Below, piece after piece: positions 37,558 through 49,077 of a stretch of 64,000 nucleotides of DNA. Origin of the DNA: Straminergon stramineum (taxonomy: Eukaryota > Streptophyta > Bryopsida > Hypnales > Calliergonaceae). The stretch spans positions 29,579,001 through 29,643,000 of the forward strand of contig OY987265.1 of NCBI GenBank assembly GCA_963920665.1, written 5' to 3'. Under the pieces are notes generated by a model. It worked only from the letters and a program-made list of their open reading frames with translations, did no database searches and was not told the DNA's origin. Within the stretch, counting starts at the first letter, position 1; each line of letters opens with the position of its first letter. A program made the translations under genes and the position numbers.

Positions 37558-38049
37558 ATGGCGTCCTCTATCAAGATTTTCCTGTCTTGCCTGTTTCTGT
37601 TCTTGCTGACCACATTACAGACACCCGATGCGTTCCCAACGCCAAAGGGGGAACAAACAACCTCTGCACATCAAGACACGGTGCCCAAGGTGAAGCACGA
37701 CACGAACCTTGTTCAAACCTCGACCATTCGACGTCCCCCGTCTGGACCAAACCCGGAGGGTAACTTCGAAGTGAACGCCGCTAAGGAATATGTTGGCAAG
37801 CGTGGAGCCAAGGAACAGAACGTGGACGCAGAGAAGAAGCTCACCCGAACGATAACAGGGAATGTCGCCTGTAAAGATGATCGTAAGCACGAGTTTCACA
37901 CCACTGGCCTTCGAAGTCCTCCGTCTGGACCAAACCCCGAGGGAAACTTCGAAGTGAACGCTGCAAGCCAAGATGTTGGCAAGCGTGGAGCTAAGGTACA
38001 GAACGTGGACGAGGCCTCGAAGGAGCTCACCGGATCCAAGCAAGGCTAG
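37558..38049 (+). CDS. Small secreted protein with two CLE-like peptide motifs
   Basis: Single exon, 163 residues. Residues 1-25 form a clear signal peptide (hydrophobic 5-20, ending TPDA). The rest is hydrophilic and contains two near-identical modules of about 35 residues, 61 residues apart. Each has PPSGPNPEGNFEVNAA, then VGKRGAK.QNVD. Residues 58-69 and 119-130 (R.PPSGPNPEGN) match the 12-residue CLE pattern at Arg1 and at PSGPNP (positions 4-9) with Asn12. Positions 10-11 are Glu-Gly where CLE peptides usually have Leu/Ile-His or Ser. KRG and RK sites could allow processing. CLE peptides act outside the cell through leucine-rich-repeat receptor kinases. Two motifs in one precursor, with long conserved tails, is unlike the usual single C-terminal CLE box. 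The assignment is inference from motif; a novel peptide family is possible. A TATA box precedes it, and an in-frame TAA at 37,486 supports the start. Confidence 0.8.
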   Translation: MASSIKIFLSCLFLFLLTTLQTPDAFPTPKGEQTTSAHQDTVPKVKHDTNLVQTSTIRRPPSGPNPEGNFEVNAAKEYVGKRGAKEQNVDAEKKLTRTITGNVACKDDRKHEFHTTGLRSPPSGPNPEGNFEVNAASQDVGKRGAKVQNVDEASKELTGSKQG

Positions 38050-39352
38050 GTCTCAAATGCAATGAGACTGCGTTAGCAACAGATCGAAATCAGCAACAAA
38101 AATTCTCTTCTGCAATGGTAAAGTTCGATAATGTCAGCGAAAATTTTCAGCAATCGATTTAAAACTTTCTTACTGTCTCTTCTCGACCTAAATTTCTTAC
38201 GCCACTCGTCAATCCCCTCAATCCTCATGAGAATCCCCGAATCTGGTGATTGGATTTGCAAGTAATGCATTTGCTTAGCTAAATTTCGGCAAAATCAGAT
38301 GCCCATTTCGTAATAAATCGAGAAGCAGAGTTTACGGTTCGAAAGAATTGTTTTCATGTTAGCGAATCTATCTTGATATTCATATAGGAGGTTTGAATCT
38401 TGCTGTCGAGCATTTGACAGAGCTTCACATATGGCGCACTTGCATTATTTAACTACTCTTCCAAAGTTGAAAACTGGTGGTTGGTAACGGAAATTTATTT
38501 TAATGAGTTGTGATAATGGTGGACACTCATTTTCTTCTACAAAAAACTTGACACAAGATCGAGGAGGTTTCGATGTACCCACCATTTGCATCAGTCGAGA
38601 TAGCTTGCATCTAGTCCATCTCTCGACTCCATTGTTTACTTTGAACGCTAGAGCATTCCAAAAGATTTCGAACTGAAATTTAACCAGTTACCTATGTAGC
38701 TGTCCATTTTCGTCAACTGTTCCGACGCTAGAAAATTCTCTAAAGCCGTTCAATTCTTCGTACCTGCATGCACCGCTTGTGGTCAAACCTAGAACTGTCC
38801 ATGAATCCCCAAGATTGGAGTCATTGGACTGGTCGGTTAATGAATCAGATGTTCAAAATTATTGGTTACAGTCGAATAGTTCCTCGATTCCAGCTCCAAG
38901 CCAGTTTCTCGCTACAGTCGTTGGTCGCCCACTGAGAAACCACAACTTGCCAACTTGAGCTGCTGATCGAGCTAGCTGTCATGACACGCAAGCGCCAAGT
39001 GTCCCATATTCCTGAAGACCTTCGCGCCTGCAAGGGAAAATCCTTGTTGAACTTGCAGGAATATCAGAATATCAAATGATTTAATTAACACTACGGTCCC
39101 GGACTACGGAAGGAATAGAATTCCTGGGGGAATCGGGAAAATCGTCAAACAGGGAACTCAGTCATGTCGTCACAGAAATCTCCTAGTGGCCGCATCCTGC
39201 AAATGTTCCAAATTGTGGGATGCGGCTGCTCGACTGTGGTCTAGATAATCAATGTGAGTGCACTCTCCAGCTGCCAGCTCTTCAAGCTGTTTCGATGTAG
39301 TACGTCGAACACATTTCTCGCAGTTGCAAGCCAGTGCATGCAGTTACCATAC
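38050..39352. other. Intergenic DNA of intermediate GC
   Basis: Composition is closer to the gene regions than to the desert, but no frame above about 65 codons is present and no domain is seen. It may include the 3' UTR of the CLE-like gene and old non-coding sequence. Confidence 0.45.
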
Positions 39353-39621
39353 GCAGGACACTAAATCCTGCAAACGAAGTGGGCCCCGCAGGGGCATTTT
39401 GTGTTTTACTCGGGGGTAAAAGTAAAACCTGACCCCTATTTTGAGCCGTGCCTAGGGTATGTTGTAGACCTCTTCAAGCTAATTTGGGGTCTCTGATTGC
39501 AAATATGAATTTGGAATTTGAAAAAAAAGTAAAGTGCAAAAAATAAAAAATTCCTGCGTTTTCCCCATGGTAAATCTGGCCCTTATAGGGCCCACTTCGT
39601 TTGCAGGATTTAGCATCCTCC
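39353..39621. mobile_element. Mutator-type (MULE) MITE with 10-bp target duplication
   Basis: A 269-bp element with inverted ends. The left reads GCAGGACACTAAATCCTGC and continues AAACGAAGTGGGCCC; the right end is its near reverse complement. It is flanked by the exact direct repeat GTTACCATAC at 39,343-39,352 and 39,622-39,631. A 9-11 bp target duplication is typical of Mutator-like elements. No coding capacity. Confidence 0.85.
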
Positions 39622-39791
39622 GTTACCATACTAGCTAGTACATTCTCTCACAATTGACCTATAGGGACTTGATTGTGAGTTAACCCTGGAATGAAGCGGG
39701 GTACTCTTGGCTTCTGCTGTAATTGAATCTCTATACTTTAGAAAAAAGAAAGGCCTTGTCTGTGTGTCCCCAGCCATGCCACTTGTGGCTA

Positions 39792-39966
39792 GCTGGTATG
39801 CAAATTTTTTCTCGTTTCATTTCAAAAAAGAAAGAAAGAAAGGCATTTAATGAGGGTTGACTCATGCCTCAAAAGGCTGGCTGGTATGTAAATTTTTTCT
39901 CATTTCATTTCAAAAAAGAAAGAAAGAAAGGCATTTAATGAGGGTTGACTCATGCCTCAAAAGACT
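39792..39966 (+). repeat. Two tandem copies of an 88-bp unit
   Basis: The unit from GCTGGTATG through AAAGAAAGAAAGAAAGGC to CATGCCTCAAAAG occurs twice head to tail, at 39,792 and 39,880, with only a few base differences. It is a recent local duplication. Confidence 0.92.
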
Positions 39967-40192
39967 TTGCATGCCCCTATAAAAATAGTACGTGAAGAAT
40001 TGCTTCTCTATGCACTATAGAGATTTACTAAGAGCATCCCCACGGTAGGCGCACCAAGGGGGTTTGGCGCGTCAATGCTGTACAAGAAGCCTAGGGCAAT
40101 CGCGCTATATTGTAGAATCAGACCGGCCACGCTAGAAAACCGTGAGGGCTTAGTCAACTGGAGTGACTTCAACATGCCGTGCTAGAAGCTTA

Positions 40193-40611
40193 GAGCATCC
40201 CCACGGTAGGGCGCCAAGGGACCCATATACAGGCAATGGGCGTGCCGAGGCTGATATTCTTCCCCACGGCAGACACGCTAAGCAGGAAAACATTACAAGC
40301 CATGTTGAAATTTGCAAATGGCACTGGCAAATGGTGTGGCTTCAGCATGCCGCGCTAAGGAGTTCACTACTATTTTAGGTCCGATCTTTGAGGTACATTC
40401 TCTCAGTTGGTCGTTGGAAGAGCTAAAAATAGTATAAATTATGGTTGCATTTACTTTGCTTTAGTCAAAGAATGCTTAGTGCGCACTTGGCAATCCTTCC
40501 TGGCATGTTTGCCATGGGATAGGGGGAAACAATGAGGCCGTTGACTTTACATCCACACACCCAGGCCTCCTCTTGGTGCCCCTGTCTGGTGTGCCTGGTG
40601 TGGGGATGCTC
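40193..40611. mobile_element. PIF/Harbinger-type element (inner), TTA duplication
   Basis: GAGCATCCCCACGGTAGGGC at the left and its partner ending GTGGGGATGCTC at the right are flanked by TTA on both sides. It sits inside the related outer element. Confidence 0.7.
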
Positions 40612-40831
40612 TTAGCATTCAATTTTGGCCTAGTCTTCGACGTACCAACCTCCCAATTGGTCACACATGGCCTCAGCATCATTAAAATAGAATTCAATTG
40701 AAATTCAAAGTTCTTCAAATTAAATTCAGAATCCTTCAAAATGAACTCAACATCATCCAAATTAAACTTAACGACTTTCAAGATGAACCCGAATTCATTG
40801 TCCATTCACTTCATGATAACTTGTATGAAGG

Positions 40832-41009
40832 GAAGCTCTCTATAAACACATGGGGTGGAAGGAGATAGCCCAATCCATATGCGATATGTAAATTAGAGTT
40901 AGTAGGGGCTTCAACCATGAGTGATTAAAGCTCTTACTAACTCTAATTTACTTATCCCACATGGGTTAGCCTATCTCCTACCAACCCATGTGTTTACAAA
41001 GAGATTTCC
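40832..41009. mobile_element. Foldback element inside the Harbinger nest
   Basis: Arms of about 75-80 bp (AAACACATGGG...GGAGATAG...TAAATTAGAGTTAGTA and the reverse complement) surround about 20 bp. No clear target duplication was found. Confidence 0.6.
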
Positions 41010-41286
41010 TTCTTTGGAGGTGGTTCAAGTTCAATTGAAAGTGCCATTGGGTCGTGGTGTAGATGATGGTAAAATCAATTCTCTCAATGCATTGACAATT
41101 ACAAGTTTTTATAGTTAGGTTTTTGAGGGAAAAAAACTATCCTTCTATTAAATGCTTGGCTTGGCGTTCCATTGTGGCATGTTTGTCATGGGGCACATGA
41201 GGAGTAGTGACTCCAAACACTTCGAACATGCATGCCAAAATCCCTTATGGCGCCCCTGTCCACCGCACCTACCTTAGGGATGCTCT

Positions 41287-42093
41287 AATAAGTCATTCAT
41301 TGGACAATTTTTGTCTTCAATGTCATTACTGGGTTAACTTCTAAGTGCTCTGACATTCATTTTTTGCACGATGAACAAATTGAAACTGAAGTTTCATCCT
41401 CTTTACTACTTGGATGAAAGTTATTTTAACTTAAATGAAGATACTTTATCAAATTGTTGTCTTATCTAAGGGTTGGATTTGGTGTTACTAGAGTGCATAT
41501 TTTTCTAAAATTTCAAATGTGCATGTATGTCAAGTGGTTGACCAAGCCAAAATTGCATTGATTCTAGTTCAATACTAGATTTCCCAAAATGAGGTCATAG
41601 ATGTTAAGAACAAAAAAAATTCAAAAAATCACCATGTAAAGAAAACCTCATTTCAAATCCATCCCAACAAATTTTACTCAAAAAATGATAATATTTTGCT
41701 TGTAATCACATTTAGAAGGAATTTTGAAATTTCTCTTTCAAAATTTATAAAATCATATTTGTGATAGCATTGATGAATCTAAATGTATGGATGGAATCTA
41801 CAACTCAAAATCTAAAACTTTTATTTGTTTATCAATTCCAAAATATACTTCCAAAGACCATTTTATAATGATTTTTCTCAAATCATCAATTCTAGAGATG
41901 AATCTAGATGGTTAGGAGTTAACTTTGGATGCCGTTAGAGGCATACATACTAAAATATTGTAGACTGAAGTGAACAGAGAAATTGATGTGTAATACCTGA
42001 ATTTGTATGGAGTAATAATTATTTGAGTTTTCTAGTTGAAATGCAATACCACTCATCTTACAGTAACCTGTGAGATTGCATTACATTATATAA
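41287..42093. other. Gene-free AT-rich DNA
   Basis: No supported gene or repeat. Confidence 0.5.
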
Positions 42094-42400
42094 CATTAGA
42101 GGAGTTTTGGAGGGTTTGGAAGGCCATTTCGAGCCTATTCCAGATGTTGTTCCCCCAGTAGTCCGGGAATGGCCATTGTCAAATTTTTTTAAAAATTTTT
42201 GAAAAAAGTTTAAATTTTCCATTTCAAAATGTAAAAGAAAGTTGAAAGAAAAATTCAAAAAAAAATGTTTTTCAAAAGGAAAAGAAAAAGTGATGTGGCA
42301 ATCATTGTGCCATGTCAGGCAACTGCTATAGGGCATATCCCAGGGTCTGGGAACCCAGGGGAACACACAACCCTCCAGACCCCCCAAAACTCCTCTAATG
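42094..42400. mobile_element. Foldback MITE with CATTAGAGGAG ends
   Basis: Ends CATTAGAGGAGTTTTGG and its reverse complement frame a 307-bp element with a non-palindromic centre (GTGCCATGTCAGG...AACCCAGGGGAACACACAACCC). The same centre and ends recur in the split element at 48,299-53,011. Target duplication is unclear, so the superfamily is not assigned. Confidence 0.7.
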
Positions 42401-45400
42401 CCAAGCAATGTTCCTCATAAAGTAAGGTAGCTACCAAAATGCGTCCAAATAAGCAATCCATCAAATAAGCAATCCATCATAGATTCATAGTTCCCATTAT
42501 TATATTAGAAAACTTGTTGTGAGGTCTTATTGGTAGTTCAAAGGGGATTCTAGATTCTCTTGGAATTCATTTTTTGGACAGTGTATGAATAAATTACGAA
42601 TTTTCAAAGTACTAAAAATAGGTGTTCTTAAAACTAACTCTAGACTCTCGTGAATAGTGAGAGTACATTTCAGGCAAGAATATGTAGTGATCAATTTTAG
42701 AAAGAGGTCGCTTTTGGGTGTAGTTATCTTATTATACCTCCCTAGATGCATGGGACTTATCAACCTCGATGCAAGGATAGGGGTTGGTTGAGGAGTCATG
42801 TAAGACAATTTTATTCATAATGGGGTCCCCTTTTCAAGGATGCAAAAGGGACCCTTGCTTTATTGGTCTTAGGAATTGATTGAGGATACTTATTATGAAT
42901 AGAAATTTTTTCATTAAAAATAATCATGTATTATAATTCTTGTTATTCAACAAAGAGGGCCCAATGTTAAAAAGTCTAATTACTAACAAAAAATTTATAA
43001 AGTTGTATAACAACAACTAAGATGATTGGTTCTAGTACTTGCGTAATTCTATGTGGGATATAACATGAACAAGTCCTTAATTCATGTCAATTTCAAAACT
43101 TTGGAAACTATGAAATTTGTTGTTGTATCAAGGGCCAGAGAATCTCATAGCTCTTGGGAGGGCATAGAATTTTGAATTTGAAATCATCACATTTCTTTTT
43201 GTTTTCCCTAGCTAGCTACTTAGTGCAAGTAGAATTTGAAATTGGCCCTTCTCTTGTTTTGCTTTCTCTCTCCTATTCTCCTAGGTGAGGTGACTTGAGG
43301 CTCAACTTAGTGTTGTTTATCAATTCTCCAACCCCATTTTCAATTGGTGGTGGGCTAATAGGGCTCACTATATGTTATACTTCCCATATACATGCATCCA
43401 AAGGCCCTAAGTTATTGAAGGAGGGGGTATTACATTTTTTTCCCAAAATTTATAATAGTAACCTTATTGTTATTTAATTTTCTAAGATTTGGTATTTTAG
43501 ATGGGATATTGTTTGTATAAATTTTTTTTTTAGTTTGTTATTGTATTTTTATATCTAGATTTGTTAGTATTTGCTTCACAATTTCCAAGTATTTGAATCT
43601 AATAACAAATTTAGATAAGAGCACAAAGACAAAAACATGTCAAAGTCTTGCCAACACTATCAATGCATCCTTGGTATGGGTAAACCTTCCTCCTTGCAAC
43701 ATACCATTGCAAATGTGAGTATGAAGGTACAAGGTTTACTAAGACCATTGTCTATTGTTGAGCATGGAAAACATAGAATCTTAAGCATACCCATGATTTT
43801 TGTAATCCACATCACAACAACAATATGGTAGAAAAAAGTAACAAAATAGGAGCAAAAATACTTGTAATTGTCCTCAAAAAACAACCAACCACATTCTCAT
43901 TTTCAAGTATTCTTGCCTTTCTGAGTATGTCAAGAACATCCCTAACAAACGCCTTTTCTCACACATCTTGTTCTTTGGAGGCTTTTTCACTTTCAACCAT
44001 TAAATTTACATATTGCTCTAGGTTTTTGGTGGTAAAATAACTTGAATCCCATTCTTTGTTCCAAATCCTTTGTGCTATCCATGCTATTGCACATACATTA
44101 GCAACCTTAGAGTATAGGTAACAATGTTTGTTTTTTGTTTTCAGACAAACGGTTATGTGGCCTCTCTTTGAAGGAGGTTATGCATTTCTTGGTTCCTTCA
44201 TTTTGGGGGATTTGAATTGAATGAGACCAATTATGAGTATACAATTTTGAATATGTAATTTTTGCATGCAATATTTGTATGTATTGGCTCTACATGATGG
44301 ATAAAATGAGGTTTTGGAAACATTGTAACAACAATGTGTAGGGCCATGATGATAGTCTAGCATTTTTTTAACACATTTACACCCTTTTTTCTATAGGCTT
44401 GAAGCTATCCATTTTTTTAGGCAATTAGGGATTTAATTGCCTAAAAAAATACACTAATAGGTACCTTTGTTTCATGACCTTGAGTGAGTTTGCAAAGCCT
44501 TTGTCTTTGAGTACAAAGAACAATTCTAGAGCAATAAACTTTTGAACATCTTTTACCTCTTGAAGGGTACACTAGGTTCGATAAGTGTACCTTAACAGCT
44601 CGTTTTCCACAACTCGGCTAGAAAGTCTCCAATCACAGATCCCTATGTATATTGTATTTTCTTTTCTAGGGTCAAAATGGAACAAAACATTGGATGTAGA
44701 GATGTTGTGTATTTAGTTTGCCTCATGGCATTTCTCCACAAAAATAAGCAATGAAAGTGCCAAGTTCATGTGATTTTTGATGTAAGTGGTGATCTACCTA
44801 GGTTCTTTTGTTGTCAACTCGGTACTAGTTTGCTTCACAATTTCATTTGTGCTTGTTGATTTGAGAAATTTTGAGCTATATTTGGTCCAAAAAGAAATGA
44901 AAGATCCCCATTCCACCAAAGTGAATAGCCTTCCATTGTTTTGGGATGCAGGAACGTTAGTCTAATGATACTTACATGCTTGACTAGACATCCTATGGCC
45001 TCAACTATGATTTCTTCACGCTTCGCCTTTTTTTTTTAATCTTTAGTTTCTTCCCTACAAACTCCATAAAGCTTTGGATGGTTGACATTGTTTGGTCAAT
45101 CACACCTTCCTCATAGTCCCATACACACCTTCTACTTTCTATCCTGGCATTTCCACTACTTTCACTAAATTTGGAAGCCAATACACTAATCTGCCCTTGC
45201 ACGAAGCCAAAATCTATTTCTGGATTGTTTCTTTCCACGGTAGTTTTCTTTTATTGTGGGAATTAGAAAATAGTTGACACCATATTGAGACCATCTTTAA
45301 TTTTGAAATTGCCTCTTTGTCTCCCTCATTCCAATTGCTACCATCCTTTTTTTTCTTCCCATGGTAACAAAAGCTTGTCACAATATTGGTGGTCAAAGTG

Positions 45401-46311
45401 ATCATTGTTTTGTTGAGCTGGTAGGAGGGTAACAAATAATCTAAGTAATTGTTGAATTTTCAAATGCTTCCAACTTTGATTCCAGCTCTTTTTGTGAACC
45501 TTGAGTGAATTGATGGTATTTGTCTTCATTCTTGTTCAAGTATTCTCTCTACAACATTTGAAAACTTTGTTGCTAATAGAATTCCATTGCTATTTTACTT
45601 TCAAGTCCATAGCTTCCACTTCCTAACCCCAAACTAAGAGTATGATACCTCTTTAAAAAAACTAGAAACTCAATACATAAGCATGTTAAACCTTAGAACT
45701 AAATATTTCCCACCAAATAATTACAGGTGCTCCAAAATTCTACTCTTCAACTCAATGATAATTGGCCCTCTTTCACTACATCAAGTATAACTTTCTTACA
45801 AAATCTTCAAATAAAGCGAGTGATAGGTTTTTGAAATCACCAAAATCACCAAAATACATTCTCAAAATTTCATTCCAAAAATCAAAATACATAATACAAT
45901 ATCACTCCCCAAACACACAACACTCAAAAACAGTATGAAGGAAGAGGAAGAAGACCTTGATTCCTTACCCTACCTCACGGGCCACATCAACCCATACCTT
46001 GGCTACATGGGCACCTCAAAAGTTATTGGCTACCTTCTTTATCCCCCCCCCCCTAACCTAACTTTATCATTTCTTTGACCACAAAACCTCAAAGAACAAG
46101 AAGGAAGGTAAAACAAGCTTTACCTTTCTTTGTAGCAACTCAAATAAACTTTAATAAAAAATAAAAACTACTCAAAGAAAGTAGTTTCAAGAAAATATGA
46201 CTCGACATTCATCAAAAAGAGTCTATAAATCCTCTATGAAAGCAAAATAATTGCCAAGTTATAGATGTGGTTGGATGGAAAGTCCATGCTTTCTTTAGTG
46301 GTTGGTCTAGG
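42401..46311. other. AT-rich DNA with degenerate minus-strand coding-like stretches
   Basis: Minus frames between 45,529 and 44,178 (for example 45,238-45,005 and 44,363-44,178) follow one another with frameshifts and stops, and include charged, helical segments such as FMEFVGKKLKIKKKRR. They could be the wreck of one transposon gene, but I recognise no domain. Elsewhere only short unrelated frames appear. Confidence 0.25.
44411..44450. repeat. Perfect 17-bp inverted repeat
   Basis: ATTTTTTTAGGCAATTA and its exact reverse complement are separated by six bases, giving a terminator-like hairpin. In a plant nuclear context it is more likely a tiny foldback remnant. Confidence 0.8.
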
Positions 46312-46381
46312 CACTATAACAAAACTTGGTAAAAAAATTACTCTAAATTGAGTGTTTTCTTTTTACCAAGTTTTTATAGTA
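46312..46381. mobile_element. Small CACTATAAC-ended foldback element
   Basis: CACTATAACAAAACTTGGTA and, 30 bases on, its near reverse complement TACCAAGTTTTTATAGT form a 70-bp foldback. Its ends match the larger element at 54,676-55,023. Confidence 0.55.
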
Positions 46382-47300
46382 TAGGCAACTATGTCATTTT
46401 TTCATTTGCGCTTGAAGTTCTCCACCTAGCAAGTCTTGGCAATATTGTAAATCCAATCCAGTTATGAAAGAAATTTCCTCCAGTCTTGTTGCTTTATTTC
46501 CCTACAATCTTGACTAATGCACTTCTCCATCATGGTGTAAAGTGGCACTTATTTTGGAAAGGAGGAAAAAATTCAAACAAAAAGGGTAGGCCTAATGCTT
46601 AAGAAGAGAGAAATAACACCCCAAATTAACCAAAGGCCAAAGGTCAAACTTAATTGCTAAAAGCCCAAGGCCTTTCATGTGTTTCTTGAAATTTCTTCTA
46701 GATTGAACTAAATAACGACAATTTGATAAGTTTTATCAAATTTTTTGGATTGTAACCATACAAATTCAAACTAAACATGTTAGAGATCACATAGGAAAAG
46801 AAAACACAACAATATCACTTATGGATTGAAAGATTATAATGTTTGCTCATGAGGGTGTTAAAATTGTGAAAGTGATTCGAAGTCTTTTCATCTTCTTTTC
46901 ACGAGTCAAATCTAAAAAATTGGTCACCAAAAGAAATATAAGGTGAAAGGGAATTACATGTATAACTCAAATCAAATAAAACAACTTTACAAAATCTACT
47001 CTATTATTTTTTGAAATGAATTTCTAATGGGATTTTTTCTCCAAGATCTAGTGTATCTGAGGCTCATTTCTAAGAGCCTTCAAGACTAGAAAATCAAAAT
47101 TTGCAATGGACACTCTTGCAAAAAAACTTGAATTGAAAAATCATAATCATTCATTTTCAAAATGAGATCTTTGATGCTAAAACTAGACTTCAAAAATAAA
47201 TTTTCTAAGTATAACCTATAAAAAATAGTAATTTAGTTAGAATTTATTTAACTTCAAAGTATTTTCAACACCAAAATTTAGTGTTTTGGGTTCAGGGTTA
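46382..47300. other. Gene-free AT-rich DNA
   Basis: No gene. About 47,140-47,300 is a diverged copy of 12,525-12,690. Confidence 0.5.
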
Positions 47301-47436
47301 AGATAGTTTGTTCTTAAAGCGACCATGTTCTAAATGTGTCTCCTATTTAGGACTAATTGATAGTTCCTTGAAATATCTTTTACAATAATTGATGAGTTGG
47401 GTAGACTTAAATGGTGACTTCAAGAACAAACTACCT
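47301..47436. mobile_element. Pogo-type MITE (AGATAG/AGGTAG ends)
   Basis: Ends AGATAGTTTGTTCTTAAAG and, reversed at the right, AGGTAGTTTGTTCTTGAAG are flanked by TA on each side; total 136 bp. The element starting at 63,777 shares this end sequence. Confidence 0.7.
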
Positions 47437-48298
47437 TAGTTTTGAAATTTCAATGTGCCTAAATGTGCATTTTGTTGCCCACTAGAAACATCAAAGCTAC
47501 AAAATCTCAGATTTCAAATGAGACTCATTGAAATCCTTATTCTAGATGACAACCCTAATCCAAATATGTGGCAATGGAACCTTTCTAAAGTAATAGGGCA
47601 GAGACTAGGCTAATTATATTACATTATGAAAAATTTGTTATTTTAGAGAGTACTGGTATTACTTTGGAGAGGTTCTATTGTAATTATGAGACATCAAAGA
47701 ATATCCAACTCTAGCTTACTTTTGTGAAACTCTTGTTTCATTGATTTTCACTTGTAGAAGTATAAATTTCATGTGCTTGAGTTTTGTGGAATAGAGTTAG
47801 AAAACAATTGGGGCCTCCATAGGCCACCAAAGTTGAACTAGCAATTTAAATAAAAAATTAATATTTTTTTTGGAAAAAAATGTTAATTTTCTATTTGGAC
47901 TTTAAGGGGAATTAGTCTAGAGTCTAGTGGATCTTTTCAAATGCCAATTTTATTATACATAATGGTAACTTAACTCGTAGAGGATGGAGCCTGTGATTGC
48001 GTTGTTAAATTTGAAAGTCCCTCATATTGTATCTTCCATTTCTTCACTATTTATGAGTGAAATATTTTGGTTTTATTTCTTAGAGATAAAATCCCATGTC
48101 TAGTATTTGTTGTATAAAGTTCAAATTATCATACTTTCTTGAGGAAAAATGAAGAAAATTCATATCAAATGTAAATCATGTTCCAAAAATTCGAATTTTT
48201 CAGAATAGAAGTACATTATAGTGTGAAACATATTAGTATAAAGAAAATTTCGGTTTCACTCTATATTTTAAAGAATGTCATTAGATGTTTTTTAGCAA
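47437..48298. other. Gene-free AT-rich DNA
   Basis: No supported gene or repeat between the pogo-type MITE and the nested transposon block. Confidence 0.5.
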
Positions 48299-48897
48299 CA
48301 TTAGAGAGCTGTTTTAGGTTGGTTTTCCATACTGGGAACTAGCTAGTTCTGGCCAGATTAAAAAATTAATTTATAATTAATTAAATTTTTTTTAAAAGTT
48401 ATTAATTTTTTTTTTTCAGAAAAATACTTTTAAAATATTTATGATTATTATCTGACGTGGAAGAACTTCAGCCATGTCAGCTAGTTGCTTTGGTTGTGTT
48501 TCCACAGTCTAAGAACTTAGGGGAACTCGTAGGAATTCACAACCCTTAAGGTAGCAGCACCCATAAACGTGACTGTCTCCATAAGTGTGACCTATTTTGG
48601 TACCCATATCCGTGGTTTTTTGCCCCATGACTAACAAATGCAGAAAAATAGTGGTGATGGGTGAGAGGTGCAATAGTTTTAGGTGTCAATGGGTTTGGAG
48701 ACAAGTTCGGTGGATGACGGAACTTACTTTTCCAATAGTATGAATGAATAAAATGAGAGGTGGATGGAGTGGCAGTTCAATAAAATTTGCAAGGTGGTTA
48801 TGGGTCTCTTAATGGCATTTATACATTCAATCTCTAGCGATCACATGCTAAATGCAAGCAGATGTGGGGTTTAGCTTGTCATTATTTGCAACTCAAA

Positions 48898-49077
48898 GTG
48901 GCAGTTGTGTAATTAGAAACATTGATTTAAGCTTCACCCAGAGTGGCGGTTGTGTAATTACAAGCATCAGTTTAAGCTTCACCCACAATGACGGTTGTGT
49001 AATTACAAGCATTGGTTGAAGCATTAAGCCATGAGCGGCTTCATAATTACAAGCATCGGTTAAAGCTTTAGGCAAAG
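48898..49077 (+). repeat. Four 45-bp subterminal tandem repeats
   Basis: Units starting at 48,898, 48,943, 48,988 and 49,033 share GCGGTTGTGTAATTACAAGC and TTTAAGCTTCACCCA, with increasing divergence in the last unit. The minus ORF across them (63 codons) is a product of the repeat. Confidence 0.88.

Larger units (their letters stand above)
40032..41286. mobile_element. PIF/Harbinger-type element (outer), TAA duplication
   Basis: Ends GAGCATCCCCACGGTAGG and, reversed at the right, GAGCATCCCTAAGGTAGG are flanked by TAA on both sides. The 1,255-bp span contains a second element of the same family at 40,193-40,611 and a foldback at 40,832-41,009, so it is a nest. There is no transposase; the 109-codon minus frame at 40,476-40,805 is not recognised. 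Confidence 0.75.

Noticed and set aside
37461..37763. 100-codon ORF as a separate gene
   Set aside because: It overlaps the CLE-like coding region in another frame and its sequence is the shadow of that gene; only its upstream ATG is of regulatory interest.
37615..38043. 142-codon minus-strand ORF
   Set aside because: It is the exact antisense of the CLE-like gene and mirrors its repeats, with no independent support.
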